DNA from: Rhodoferax sediminis
Lineage (GTDB): Bacteria > Pseudomonadota > Gammaproteobacteria > Burkholderiales > Burkholderiaceae_C
Length of the DNA stretch: 64,000 bases
Reading direction: 5' to 3'
Assembly (NCBI RefSeq): GCF_006970865.1
Contig: NZ_CP035503.1
Span: 2,741,001-2,805,000 of the forward strand
Shown: positions 22,485 to 32,933 of the stretch, one piece after another
Layout of the letters: each line of letters starts with the position of its first letter
Position numbering within the stretch: position 1 is the first letter of the stretch
Made by a program: the position numbers and the translations under genes
Notes under the pieces: generated by a model
What the model was told of the DNA's origin: nothing
The model's input: only the letters and a program-made list of their open reading frames with translations
Database searches by the model: none

Positions 22485-23540
22485 ATGGACGCTTCAATTG
22501 CCCTGATTCTGGCGCAGGATGGCATCACGACCGGCGCCGTCTATGCACTGCTGGCCGTGGGCCTCGTGCTGGTGTTTGCCGTGACCCGGGTCATCTTCAT
22601 CCCGCAGGGCGAGATGGTGACCTACGGCGCACTCACCATGGTCATGCTGCAGGCCGGCACCTTCCCGACCACCGTCTGGTTGCTGCTGGCCATGGGATTG
22701 GCTGTCTTCATCAAGGACGTGTGGGGCCAGCTGCGCCCTGGCGCACTGCCCGCTGGCAACCACGTCCTGCGAAATTCCGCGGTGTTGAACCTGCTGCTGC
22801 CGGTTGTGGTCTACCTGCTGGCCAGGCTGCTCCCGCTGCAAGCCTTGGACCTGCCCGCCCAGGCAGCGCTCACCCTGGCCATCGTCGCGCCACTTGCGCC
22901 GATGTGGTACCGGCTGGCCTTTGAGCCGCTGGCCCACGCCAGTGTGCTGGTGTTGCTGATCGTCGCGGTGGCCGTGCATTTCGTCATGCTCGGACTCGGG
23001 CTGGCGATGTTCGGAGCAGAAGGCGCGCGCTCCAATCCGTTCTCGGACCTGCACTTCAACCTGGGGCCACTGTCGCTCTCGGGGCAGGGCCTGGCGGTGA
23101 TCGTCGCATCGGTGCTGATCATGGCCGCGCTGTCGCTGTTCTTTAGCGTAACGGTGGCCGGCAAGGCCTTGCGCGCGACTGCCGTGAACCGCCTCGGTGC
23201 ACGGCTGGTGGGGATCGAGGTGGTGCATTCGGGCCAGCTGGCATTCTTGCTGGCGGGCCTGATCGGCGCGTTCTCGGGCATCCTGATCGGCCCCGCCACG
23301 ACGCTGTATTACGACTCGGGTTTCGTGATCGGCCTGAAAGGCTTTGTCGGCGCCATCATCGGTGGCATGGTCAGCTACCCGATCGCAGCTGCCGGGGCGC
23401 TGTTCGTAGGGCTGATGGAGGCCTACGCATCGTTCTGGGCCAGCGCCTACAAGGACGTGCTGGTGTTCGCATTGATCGTGCCGATCGTGGCCTGGCGCTC
23501 GTTCAGCGGCCACGCGCTGCTGGATGAGGAGGAAGAATAA
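22485..23540 (+). CDS. Liv-type ABC transporter permease (LivH-like)
   Basis: A 351-residue inner-membrane permease, longer than the usual 290-310 residues of LivH because of an insert around residues 75-140 with extra hydrophobic segments. The N-terminus GITTGAVYALLAVGLVLVFA and the conserved loop TAVNRLGARLVGIEV, followed by GLIGAFSGILIGPATTL and GLKGFVGAIIGGM, are typical. The start lies 16 bp after the attenuator. The last base of the stop codon is the first base of the next gene, giving translational coupling. Confidence 0.93.
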   Translation: MDASIALILAQDGITTGAVYALLAVGLVLVFAVTRVIFIPQGEMVTYGALTMVMLQAGTFPTTVWLLLAMGLAVFIKDVWGQLRPGALPAGNHVLRNSAVLNLLLPVVVYLLARLLPLQALDLPAQAALTLAIVAPLAPMWYRLAFEPLAHASVLVLLIVAVAVHFVMLGLGLAMFGAEGARSNPFSDLHFNLGPLSLSGQGLAVIVASVLIMAALSLFFSVTVAGKALRATAVNRLGARLVGIEVVHSGQLAFLLAGLIGAFSGILIGPATTLYYDSGFVIGLKGFVGAIIGGMVSYPIAAAGALFVGLMEAYASFWASAYKDVLVFALIVPIVAWRSFSGHALLDEEEE

Positions 23541-25377
23541 TGGCCGGCCCGACATTGCCGCGCCGACGCTTCGGCCAGACCGGCATCGTGTTGTGGCTGG
23601 CGTTCATGATCGCGCTGGCGGTCCTGCCAGTGCCCGTATTCTGGATCACGCTGGCCAACTACATCGGCATGTACAGTCTGGTCGCGCTGGGGCTGGTGCT
23701 GCTGACAGGCATCGCGGGCATGATGTCGTTCGGCCAGGCCGCGTTCGTCGGGCTGGGCGCTTACGCCAGCGCCGTGCTGACCACCAGTTACGGCGCCTCG
23801 CCCTGGATCGGTCTGCTGGCCGGCGTCGCCGTCACGGTACTGGCCGCGTTGGCGCTGGGCGCCCTCACCGTGCGCCTGTCGGGCCATTACCTGCCGCTGT
23901 GCACGCTGGCGTGGGGTCTGAGCCTGTTCTACCTGTTCGGCAACCTGACCCTGCTCGGGCAATTCGACGGGATCACCGGCATCCCCCCCATCAACGTGTT
24001 CGGCTTCGAGTTGCGAAGCGGCCGGCACATCTACCTGCTGATCTGGCTCATGGTCGCACTGGCCGTCATGGCCACCCTGAATCTGCTCGATTCGCGCTCG
24101 GGCCGCGCCATCCGCGCCCTCAAGGGTGGCGTCGTGATGGCCGAATCCTGCGGCGTGAATACCGCGCGCACCAAAATGCTCACGTTCGTTATTGCGGCTG
24201 TACTGGCTGGCCTGTCGGGCTGGCTCTACGCGCACCTGCAGCGCGCCGTGAATCCAACCCCGTTTGACCTCAGTGCCGGCATCGGTTACCTGTTCATGGC
24301 GGTGGTCGGCGGCGCCGGCTATGTGTGGGGCGCGCTGGTGGGAGCGGCGCTCATGACACTGCTGAGCGACTGGCTGCAGAGTGTGCTGCCGGCGCTGCTC
24401 GGACAAAGCGGTAATTACGAAGTCGTCGTCACGGGCCTGTTGATGATCCTGCTGCTACAGCGTGCGCCCGCTGGAATTTGGCCTTTTCTGGTACGCGCAG
24501 CGCAGTGGCCCTTCCGTCGCCGCAGGGGCAGTGCGGCAGCCTCTGCCGAACTGGCGCCGCCTGCCGGCCTGCGCGCTATCCGACACGCGCGGGTCTTGCC
24601 GCAGCGCGCCAAGCCGGCGCACGGCAGCCCGGTGCTGGATGTGCGGCTGGCGCGCAAGACCTTCGGTGGCTTGGTGGCGGTGAACGATGTCAGCTTCTCA
24701 CTGGCCGCGGGCGAGATCGTCGGACTGATCGGCCCCAACGGTGCCGGCAAAAGCACGATGTTCAACCTGGTCAGCGGTGTACTGCCCCTGAGCGCGGGCG
24801 AAGTGCACTTCATGGGCCAGCGGGTCGATGGCCGGCCCTCGCGCTGGATGGCCCGGGCGGGCATGGCGCGCACCTTCCAGCACGTGCGTCTGATGCCCAC
24901 CATGAGCGCCATCGAGAACGTCACCATCGGTGCCCACCTGCGCGGCAACAAGGGCGCGCTCGCTGGCGCACTGCGGCTGAATCGCGCGGAAGAAGCCAGC
25001 CTTTTTGCGCAGGCGCGCACCCAGCTGGAACGGGTCGGCCTGGGCAGCGACGGCCTGCGCGAGGCCGGTAGCCTGGCGCTGGGCCAACAGCGCCTGCTGG
25101 AGATCGCCCGGGCGCTGGCGTCCGACCCCGTGCTGCTGCTGCTGGACGAGCCCGCCGCCGGGCTGCGCCACCAGGAGAAGCAGGCGCTGGCCACCGTGCT
25201 GCGCCAGTTGCGCAGCGAGGGTGTCAGCGTCCTGCTCGTCGAACACGACATGGATTTCGTGATGGGGCTGGTCGATCGCCTGGTGGTGATGGATTTTGGC
25301 AGCCACATCGCCGAAGGTGTTCCTCAAGACGTGCGGCTGGACCCGGCCGTGATCGAAGCCTATCTGGGAGGGGTCGA

Positions 25378-25381
<4 letters not shown>
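23540..25381 (+). CDS. Fused Liv-type permease-ATPase (LivM-LivG)
   Basis: A 613-residue fusion. Residues 1 to about 315 are a LivM-type permease ([38 protein letters not shown]). After a basic linker, residues about 365-613 are a LivG-type ATPase with Walker [13 protein letters not shown], signature [16 protein letters not shown] and Walker [12 protein letters not shown]. In E. coli these are separate proteins. The natural fusion fixes a 1:1 ratio of permease to ATPase. It overlaps livH by one base and livF by ATGA. Confidence 0.94.
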
Positions 25382-26127
<746 letters not shown>

Positions 26128-26145
26128 AGGCCTTGACGCCGCACC

Positions 26146-27429
26146 TCAGTTTGGCTTGACGTGAACCACCCGCTGCGGGTACGGAATGTCGATGTGGTGC
26201 TCGCGCAGCGAGCGCAGGATCGCCAGATTGATCTGCGAGCGCAGGCCGAGCTGGCCGTTCTCGGGGTCTGAAATCCAGAAGCCCACCGTGAACTCCAGGC
26301 CGTCGGCGCCGAACGCCGACAGCGCCGCGGCGGGCGCGGGATCGCGCAGCACGCGCGGGCACCGGGCTGCGGCATCGACCAGCAGGCGCATCACCAGATC
26401 CACGTCACTCTCGTAGCCGACGGATACCACCGTGGACAGCCACACCCGTGTATCGGCCAGCGAGAGGTTTTCCACCCGCTGGGCCGTCATCATCGCGTTG
26501 GGCACGATGGACTCGCGACCGGAAGTCGAGCGGATCAGGGTGTAGCGGGCATTGATGTTGGTGATGCGGCCCTCAAAGGTATCGACGCGCACGTTGTCGC
26601 CAATGCGCACGCTGCGCTCGGCCAGAATGACAAAGCCGCTGACATAGTTGGCCGCCAGTTGCTGCAGGCCCAGGCCGATGCCCACGCCGATCGCGCCGCC
26701 CAGCACCGAGAGTGTCGTGAGATCGATGCCGACGGCCGACAAAGCCACCAGCAACCCGACAAACATCAACAGCGCGCGGATCGCATTGCTGATGGCAATG
26801 CGCACGGACAGCTCGCTGCCCGTTGCCTTGCGCAGCAGGCGGCCCTCGATGGCCGCCGAGATCCACAGCGTGACCAGCAGCACCGCCCCCGCCGTCAACG
26901 CGCCCGCGATCATCGTCGTGACCGAAATCCGGCTGCCGCCCACTTTCCAGGTAATCTGGTCCAGCTCATCGAGCATCAGCGGCAGCAGACCGCTGACCCA
27001 CAGCACCATGGCGATCCAGGCCAGCCACGAGATGGTCCGCTCCAGCGCACGCACGAGGGGTGCCGCCTTGAAGGCAATCTGCAACACCTTGACGCCAAGC
27101 CGGATCGCCGCCAGCGACACCAGAACCGGAATCGCGATCCGGAACACCGCCATCGGGATCCGGTGGGCCAATGCCTCCCGCGCCATATAGCCGACACACA
27201 ACAACAGCAACGGAAACATCACGCCGTCAATGATCCTGCGACCAAACCAGATGGAGTTGGGGTCCGGAGGCTCCCCCACGGATCGGCGCGCCAGCCAGGT
27301 CAGTCCCCAGGCCAGCACGACACAGCCGGCCAGCACCGCCAGCTCGGTCAGCGCCGTCGGTTGCGTCAGCGCGACAAACCAGTCGTGAAAGTCGTCAATC
27401 CGCGGCGGTGCAGCCATTACGCCTGCCAT
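26146..27429 (-). CDS. MscS-family mechanosensitive ion channel
   Basis: A 427-residue inner-membrane protein with five or six predicted helices before the MscS core. The pore-lining helix is around AIGVGIGLGLQQLAANYVSG, followed by the beta domain (RSVRIGDNVRVDTFEGRITN) and a C-terminal alpha/beta domain. An AGGAG five bases before the ATG supports the start. Members open on hypo-osmotic shock; larger variants like this one may have other gating signals. It follows the HDAC-family gene after 15 bp. Confidence 0.93.
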   Translation of the reverse strand: MAGVMAAPPRIDDFHDWFVALTQPTALTELAVLAGCVVLAWGLTWLARRSVGEPPDPNSIWFGRRIIDGVMFPLLLLCVGYMAREALAHRIPMAVFRIAIPVLVSLAAIRLGVKVLQIAFKAAPLVRALERTISWLAWIAMVLWVSGLLPLMLDELDQITWKVGGSRISVTTMIAGALTAGAVLLVTLWISAAIEGRLLRKATGSELSVRIAISNAIRALLMFVGLLVALSAVGIDLTTLSVLGGAIGVGIGLGLQQLAANYVSGFVILAERSVRIGDNVRVDTFEGRITNINARYTLIRSTSGRESIVPNAMMTAQRVENLSLADTRVWLSTVVSVGYESDVDLVMRLLVDAAARCPRVLRDPAPAAALSAFGADGLEFTVGFWISDPENGQLGLRSQINLAILRSLREHHIDIPYPQRVVHVKPN

Positions 27430-27444
27430 GCAAGCTCCTCTTGA

Positions 27445-28398
27445 TCAAACGTCGGCCAGCACACGCAGGTGCGCTTCCACACTGCGCGCCAGTGCATTCA
27501 GGTTATAGCCACCTTCCAGGCAGGAGACGATGCGGCCCCTGGCGTGGCGCCGGGCCATCTCCTTGATGCGCCAGGTGATCCAGGCATAGTCCTGCTCGGT
27601 CAGGCCGAGCTGGCCCATGTCGTCCTCGCGGTGCGCGTCGAAGCCGGCACTCATGAAAATCATCTCGGGCTTGAAGGCGTCCAGGCGCGGCAGCCAGACG
27701 ATGTCGATCAACTCGCGGATGGCCATGCCGCGCGTGTAGGCCGGCACCGGCACATTCACCATGTTGTCGGCCGGGAATTCGGTGCCGGTATAAGGGTAAA
27801 ACGGGTGCTGAAAGAAACCCACCATCAGCACCCGGTCGTCGCCGCTCAGGATGTCCTCGGTGCCGTTGCCATGGTGCACGTCGAAGTCCACGATCGCGAC
27901 GCGCTTCAGGCCATGCCGCTCCAGCGCATATTTGGCGCCGATGGCCACGTTGTTGAAAAAGCAGAATCCCATGGCCTTGCTGCGACAGGCATGGTGCCCG
28001 GGCGGGCGTATCGCGCAAAACGCGTTTTCCAGTTCACCCGCCACCACCGCGTCGGTCGCCGCCAGTACCGCCCCGGCCGCATGCAGCGCCGCATCCCAGG
28101 TGTGCTCGTTCATGGCCGTATCCGGGTCCACTTGGGCATAGGCGGGGCCGCCGGCCAGAATTTCTTCCTTGAGCCCGTCGGAGAGGCCGCGCAAGGACGC
28201 CACATACATCCGGTCATGCGCCAGCTCGATGTCGGCCAGCGGAGCTGCCGGCGCCTCGCGCAAATCCAGCGCATCGCGGACCCCCGTGACCAGCAGCCGG
28301 TCGGCAATCGCGTCGAGGCGCTCGGGGCATTCGGGGTGACCGGGCCCCATTTCATGCTTGCGGCACTCGGGGTGGGTGAAATAGCCCGTCTTGTTCAC
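27445..28398 (-). CDS. Histone deacetylase / acetylpolyamine amidohydrolase family protein
   Basis: A 317-residue zinc hydrolase of the arginase-deacetylase fold. The charge-relay and metal-site motifs are RPPGHHACRSKAMGFCFFN, the aspartate-rich VAIVDFDVHHGNGTEDIL, FMSAGFDAHREDDMG and LEGGYNLNALARSV. In bacteria these act on acetylated polyamines or other acetylamides, or on acetylated proteins. It is followed after 15 bp by the MscS gene. The 53-bp gap to the divergent MoxR gene must contain both promoters. Confidence 0.93.
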   Translation of the reverse strand: MNKTGYFTHPECRKHEMGPGHPECPERLDAIADRLLVTGVRDALDLREAPAAPLADIELAHDRMYVASLRGLSDGLKEEILAGGPAYAQVDPDTAMNEHTWDAALHAAGAVLAATDAVVAGELENAFCAIRPPGHHACRSKAMGFCFFNNVAIGAKYALERHGLKRVAIVDFDVHHGNGTEDILSGDDRVLMVGFFQHPFYPYTGTEFPADNMVNVPVPAYTRGMAIRELIDIVWLPRLDAFKPEMIFMSAGFDAHREDDMGQLGLTEQDYAWITWRIKEMARRHARGRIVSCLEGGYNLNALARSVEAHLRVLADV

Positions 28399-28451
28399 AG
28401 CGTCGGCCCTTGTCTCGAATTTCCCGAAAACTTTTCGGTTATGGTCATGTC

Positions 28452-29372
<921 letters not shown>

Positions 29373-29416
29373 CTCCCTCCGAAGCGTCTTCGACTCCTCC
29401 CCCTCGAGGGGGCGCG

Positions 29417-30400
29417 ATGAACCCTGCCGTCTTCAACCCGTTCACGTTCGCGCGGCACCGCTTTCGCCAGTGGTGGCAGGCGCGGCTGCCGCTGTCGGAC
29501 AGCATCACGCTGACCCAGCGCAACGTCTACATCCTGCCGACGCGAGCCGGTTTCATGCTGGGCGCGACCCTGGCGGTGCTGCTGGTGGCCTCCATCAACT
29601 ACCAGCTCAACCTGGGCTATTTGCTGACTTTCCTGCTGGCCGGCAGCGCCGTGGTGGGCATGTACGTGTGCCACGGCACGCTGCGCGGCATTACTATGAA
29701 CTTGATAGCGCCCGGAGAATGTTTCATGGGGACTAGCGCCCTGTTTGATATCAATCTTGTGAGCCGGCGTCGGTCCGTGCGGCACGGCATTGGCCTGTCC
29801 GTGCTGGGCGCCCATCACTGGGCCTGGACCGACGTGCCGGCGCAGGGCAGCGCCACGGTACAGGTGGCCTTCCAGCCCGGTCAGCGCGGCCTGCACCGCG
29901 CGCCCACGCTGACTGCCGAAACCCGCTTCCCACTGGGCACGTTCCGCGTCTGGACGATATGGCGGCCCGCCGCACAAGTGCTGGTCTATCCCAAGCCCGA
30001 AGCTTTTGCACCGCCGTTGCCCGCGGGCGAACCGCGCTCGGGCGGCCCGGCTGCAACGCAGGTACAAGGCGGCACGGAGTTCGATGGTGTGCGGGCCTAC
30101 CGGCGCGGCGACCCCTTGAAGCGCGTGGTCTGGAAACAGGCCGCCAAAGCGCTGGCCCGCGGCTCTGATGAGCTCGTCAGCCGCGACACCGAGCAGGCCC
30201 AGCGCTATGAGCTGTGGCTGGACCTGGCGCAGGCAGGTCCGCGCAGCACCGAGCACCGGCTCTCGCGGCTGTGTGCCTGGGTGCTGGCGGCAGACCGGCT
30301 CGGGATCGACTACGGGTTGCGACTGCCGGGGGTGGAAATCCAGCCGGATAGCGGTCCCGGGCATCGCAAGCGGTGCCTGGAGGCGCTGGCGTTATGTTGA
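29417..30400 (+). CDS. DUF58-domain membrane protein
   Basis: A 327-residue protein with two membrane helices at about 40-80 (LGATLAVLLVASINYQL; LGYLLTFLLAGSAVVGMYV) and a C-terminal DUF58 domain with the family motif EFDGVRAYRRGDPLKRVVWK. ATG 29417 was taken as start. An in-frame GTG at 29369 overlapping the moxR stop would add 16 Pro/Ser-rich residues encoded by a small palindromic stretch (CCCCCTCGAGGGGG at 29399-29412). Partner of MoxR and TgpA-like proteins in many genomes. Residues about 92-112 are encoded by a dispersed palindromic repeat. Confidence 0.9.
   Translation: MNPAVFNPFTFARHRFRQWWQARLPLSDSITLTQRNVYILPTRAGFMLGATLAVLLVASINYQLNLGYLLTFLLAGSAVVGMYVCHGTLRGITMNLIAPGECFMGTSALFDINLVSRRRSVRHGIGLSVLGAHHWAWTDVPAQGSATVQVAFQPGQRGLHRAPTLTAETRFPLGTFRVWTIWRPAAQVLVYPKPEAFAPPLPAGEPRSGGPAATQVQGGTEFDGVRAYRRGDPLKRVVWKQAAKALARGSDELVSRDTEQAQRYELWLDLAQAGPRSTEHRLSRLCAWVLAADRLGIDYGLRLPGVEIQPDSGPGHRKRCLEALALC
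29691..29752. repeat. Intragenic copy of the dispersed palindromic repeat (DUF58 gene)
   Basis: Read on the minus strand this segment shows GGGCGCTAGTCCCCATGAAA, then CCGGGCGCTATCAAG and CATAGTAA. This follows the order seen in the intergenic copy at 17374-17430 (GGCTGTAGCCCATG, CAGCCGCTAT, AATAGCAA). It is in frame and encodes part of the extracytoplasmic region after the second helix. The similarity is moderate and was judged by eye. Confidence 0.45.
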
Positions 30401-30460
30401 AGGGGCGCGTCCTGTGTGCTGGCGCTGGCGCTGGCTGGCCGGGTTGCGCCCCGGCGGGCG

Positions 30461-30875
30461 CCTCACTTTCTCTTGCTTCGCCAAGAGAAAGTAAGCAAAG
30501 AGAAGGCGAGCCGGATTCGTCGGCCCTGCGGGCACGCTGCGTTGCTCGATCCAGGCGGGGTGCGCAGAAACTCGCCCTTCGGGCTCAAACATCTGCGCCC
30601 CTGATCCGCCCGGCTCTGCGCTACTCGCCTCCTCATGACGGCGTGAGGACGGCCAAAACAGCCGGACACCCAAGTCAACAAGGACGCGCCATGGCGCGTC
30701 CCAGTGGGGTTTTGTATCTGGTATTGAATTTGTATTGGTACCCGGTGAATTTGTATTGGTACCCGGTCCCCGCCGTCCTGGCACGGCCGAGCAGCGCAAG
30801 GCACCCCGCAGGGGCCGTGTCTGCGGCTGCCCTTTCTTTTGGTGACTTTTCTTTGGGCACTCAAAGAAAAGTTAC
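30461..30875. repeat. Composite repeat island bounded by inverted hairpins
   Basis: The 526 bp between the DUF58 and TgpA genes hold no credible gene. The left hairpin is ACTTTCTCTTG-CTTCGC-CAAGAGAAAGT (30465-30492). The right one is ACTTTTCTTTG-GGCACT-CAAAGAAAAGT (30845-30872). Both have perfect 11-bp stems with 6-base loops, and the two ends are similar to each other in inverted orientation. Between them is a GC-rich stretch with short inverted repeats and a 21-bp tandem repeat. I recall related TTTCTTTTGG-type intergenic elements in Burkholderiales. No transposase is present, so it may be a non-autonomous element or a terminator-bearing island. Confidence 0.6.
30726..30767. repeat. 21-bp tandem repeat, two copies
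   Basis: GAATTTGTATTGGTACCCGG plus T occurs twice head to tail (30726-30746 and 30747-30767) without a mismatch. It is preceded by the related TTTTGTATCTGGTATT. It is AT-rich compared with its surroundings and lies inside the repeat island. Confidence 0.85.
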
Positions 30876-30926
30876 TGCGCCGTCGGGCGCACATCCCGAC
30901 TCCCGCCCGCCGCAGCGAAACCCGGC

Positions 30927-32933
30927 ATGCTGACCCGCCTCTCCACTCTGCCCCGCGAGGCCCGCGACACCCTGTTCCTGCTGGCGGTCATCGGCTGGGT
31001 CGTCCTGCCGCAGGTGGGCCGTCTGCCGCTGTGGTGCAGCGCGCTGGCCGCCGGCGTGCTGGTCTGGCGCGGCTGGCTCGCGTTCACCTCGCGCCCGCTG
31101 CCGGGCAACTGGTGGCTGCTCGGCCTGCTGGCCGTGGCGATCGGCGCCACGCTGCTCACGCACCGCACGCTGCTGGGGCGCGACGCCGGCGTGACGCTGA
31201 TCGTCGTGCTGCTGGCGCTCAAGACGCTGGAGCTGCGCGCGCGCCGCGACGCCTTCGTGATCTTCTTTCTGGGCTTCTTCACGATGCTCACCAACTTCTT
31301 TTTCTCGCAGTCGCTGCTCACCGCCGCGGCGATGCTGGTGGCGCTGCTGGGCTTGCTGACGGCGCTGGTCAATGCCCACATGCCAGTGGGCAAACCACCG
31401 CTGGCGCAGGCCGCCAAAACCGCCAGCTGGATGGCGCTGCTGGGCGCGCCCATCATGGCCGTGCTGTTCGTGCTGTTCCCGCGGCTGGCGCCGCTGTGGG
31501 GCATTCCGAGCGACGCCATGAGCGGGCGCAGCGGGCTCTCGGCCAGCATGCAGGTCGGCAACATCGCGAGCCTGGCGCTGGACGACAGCATTGCCATGCG
31601 CATCCGGTTTGAAGGGCCGGTGCCGCCGCAATCCGACCTGTACTTTCGCGGCCCGGTGCTGGCCGCGTTCGACGGCCGCGAATGGCGACGTCAGGCGTCA
31701 CGCCTTGATGCCGGCCTGGCACCGCGAACGCGCGCGCCTGCCGATCTGCAGGTATTTGGCAGCGCGATCAGGTACGAGGTCACGCTGGAACCGACGAATC
31801 GACCTTGGCTGTTCGTGCTCGACGCGGCCGATCAAAAACCCGAGCTACCCGGCTACGAGCTGACGATGACGCCCGACCTGCAATGGCGCACCGACCGCCC
31901 CCTCACCGACATCGTGCGCTACCGCGCCACGAGCCATGTCGATTATCGACAGGGGCCGCAGCGCGCCACGGCCGGCTTGCGGGACGATGTCGCGCTGCCC
32001 GCCGGCTTCAACCCGCGCACGCTGGCGCTGGCCGCCGAGATCCGGCGCAACCCGCGCTATGCCAATGCCGACACGGCCGCACTGGTGGGCGTGGTGCTGG
32101 CGCGCCTGCGCAGCGGCGGCTACACCTACACGCTGGAGCCCGGCGTGTACGGCCCGAACAGCGCCGACGAATTCTGGTTCGACCGCAAGCAGGGTTTTTG
32201 CGAACACATCGCGTCCGCTTTCGTGGTGCTGATGCGCGCGCTGGGTGTGCCGGCCCGCGTGGTCACCGGCTACCAGGGCGGCGAGCGCAACAGCCTCGAC
32301 GGTTTCTGGGTCGTGCGCCAGAGCGACGCCCACGCCTGGGCCGAGGTCTGGCTGGCCGGGCGCGGCTGGGTGCGCGTGGACCCGACCGCCGCCGTGGCGC
32401 CCGGGCGCATCGGCACGCTGGCGCGGCTGCAGGCGCCGCGCGGATTCATCGCCTCGGCCATCGGCGGCGTCAGCCCCGACCTGGCGCTGGACCTGCGCGC
32501 CATGTGGGACGCGATGAACAACGGCTGGAACCAGTGGGTGCTGAACTACACGCAGAGCAAGCAGTTGGGCCTGCTCAAGAACCTCGGCTTCGACTCGCCC
32601 AGTTGGGAAGACCTGAGCTACGTGTTGATCGGCATCATCGTGTTGGTGAGTCTGTGCATCGCCGCCTGGACGCTGTGGGAGCGGCGCCAGCACGACCCCT
32701 GGCTGCGCCTGCTCGAGAGCGCCCGCACGAAGTTGCGGGAGTCCGGGCTCGACCTTGCGCCGACCACGCCGCCGCGGCAAATGGCCGACGCCGTACAACT
32801 GCGCTTTGGCAGTGCCGCCACGGCCCTGGCGCAATGGCTGCTGCAGCTCGAGGCGCAGCGTTATGCGAGAAACCCGCACGGCTCTCTGGCTACACTGCAA
32901 CGCGCATTCAAACAACTCCACTGGCCCCGCTGA
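30927..32933 (+). CDS. TgpA-like membrane transglutaminase (DUF3488-transglutaminase)
   Basis: A 668-residue protein. The N-terminal membrane domain of about six helices (residues 10-200, DUF3488) is followed by an extracytoplasmic transglutaminase-like domain with the catalytic triad C425 (QGFCEHIASAF), H469 (DAHAWAEVWL) and D485 (VRVDPTAAV). A last helix near 570 and a cytoplasmic tail come after. Pseudomonas TgpA is a periplasmic transglutaminase of this type. It belongs to the MoxR-DUF58 unit but is cut off from it by the repeat island, so it may have its own promoter. Its stop overlaps the next start (TGATG). Confidence 0.94.
   Translation: MLTRLSTLPREARDTLFLLAVIGWVVLPQVGRLPLWCSALAAGVLVWRGWLAFTSRPLPGNWWLLGLLAVAIGATLLTHRTLLGRDAGVTLIVVLLALKTLELRARRDAFVIFFLGFFTMLTNFFFSQSLLTAAAMLVALLGLLTALVNAHMPVGKPPLAQAAKTASWMALLGAPIMAVLFVLFPRLAPLWGIPSDAMSGRSGLSASMQVGNIASLALDDSIAMRIRFEGPVPPQSDLYFRGPVLAAFDGREWRRQASRLDAGLAPRTRAPADLQVFGSAIRYEVTLEPTNRPWLFVLDAADQKPELPGYELTMTPDLQWRTDRPLTDIVRYRATSHVDYRQGPQRATAGLRDDVALPAGFNPRTLALAAEIRRNPRYANADTAALVGVVLARLRSGGYTYTLEPGVYGPNSADEFWFDRKQGFCEHIASAFVVLMRALGVPARVVTGYQGGERNSLDGFWVVRQSDAHAWAEVWLAGRGWVRVDPTAAVAPGRIGTLARLQAPRGFIASAIGGVSPDLALDLRAMWDAMNNGWNQWVLNYTQSKQLGLLKNLGFDSPSWEDLSYVLIGIIVLVSLCIAAWTLWERRQHDPWLRLLESARTKLRESGLDLAPTTPPRQMADAVQLRFGSAATALAQWLLQLEAQRYARNPHGSLATLQRAFKQLHWPR

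Noticed and set aside
30401..30926. Several 60-190 codon frames between the DUF58 and TgpA genes
   Set aside because: They cross hairpins and the tandem repeat, differ in all frames without family features, and fit a non-coding repeat island.
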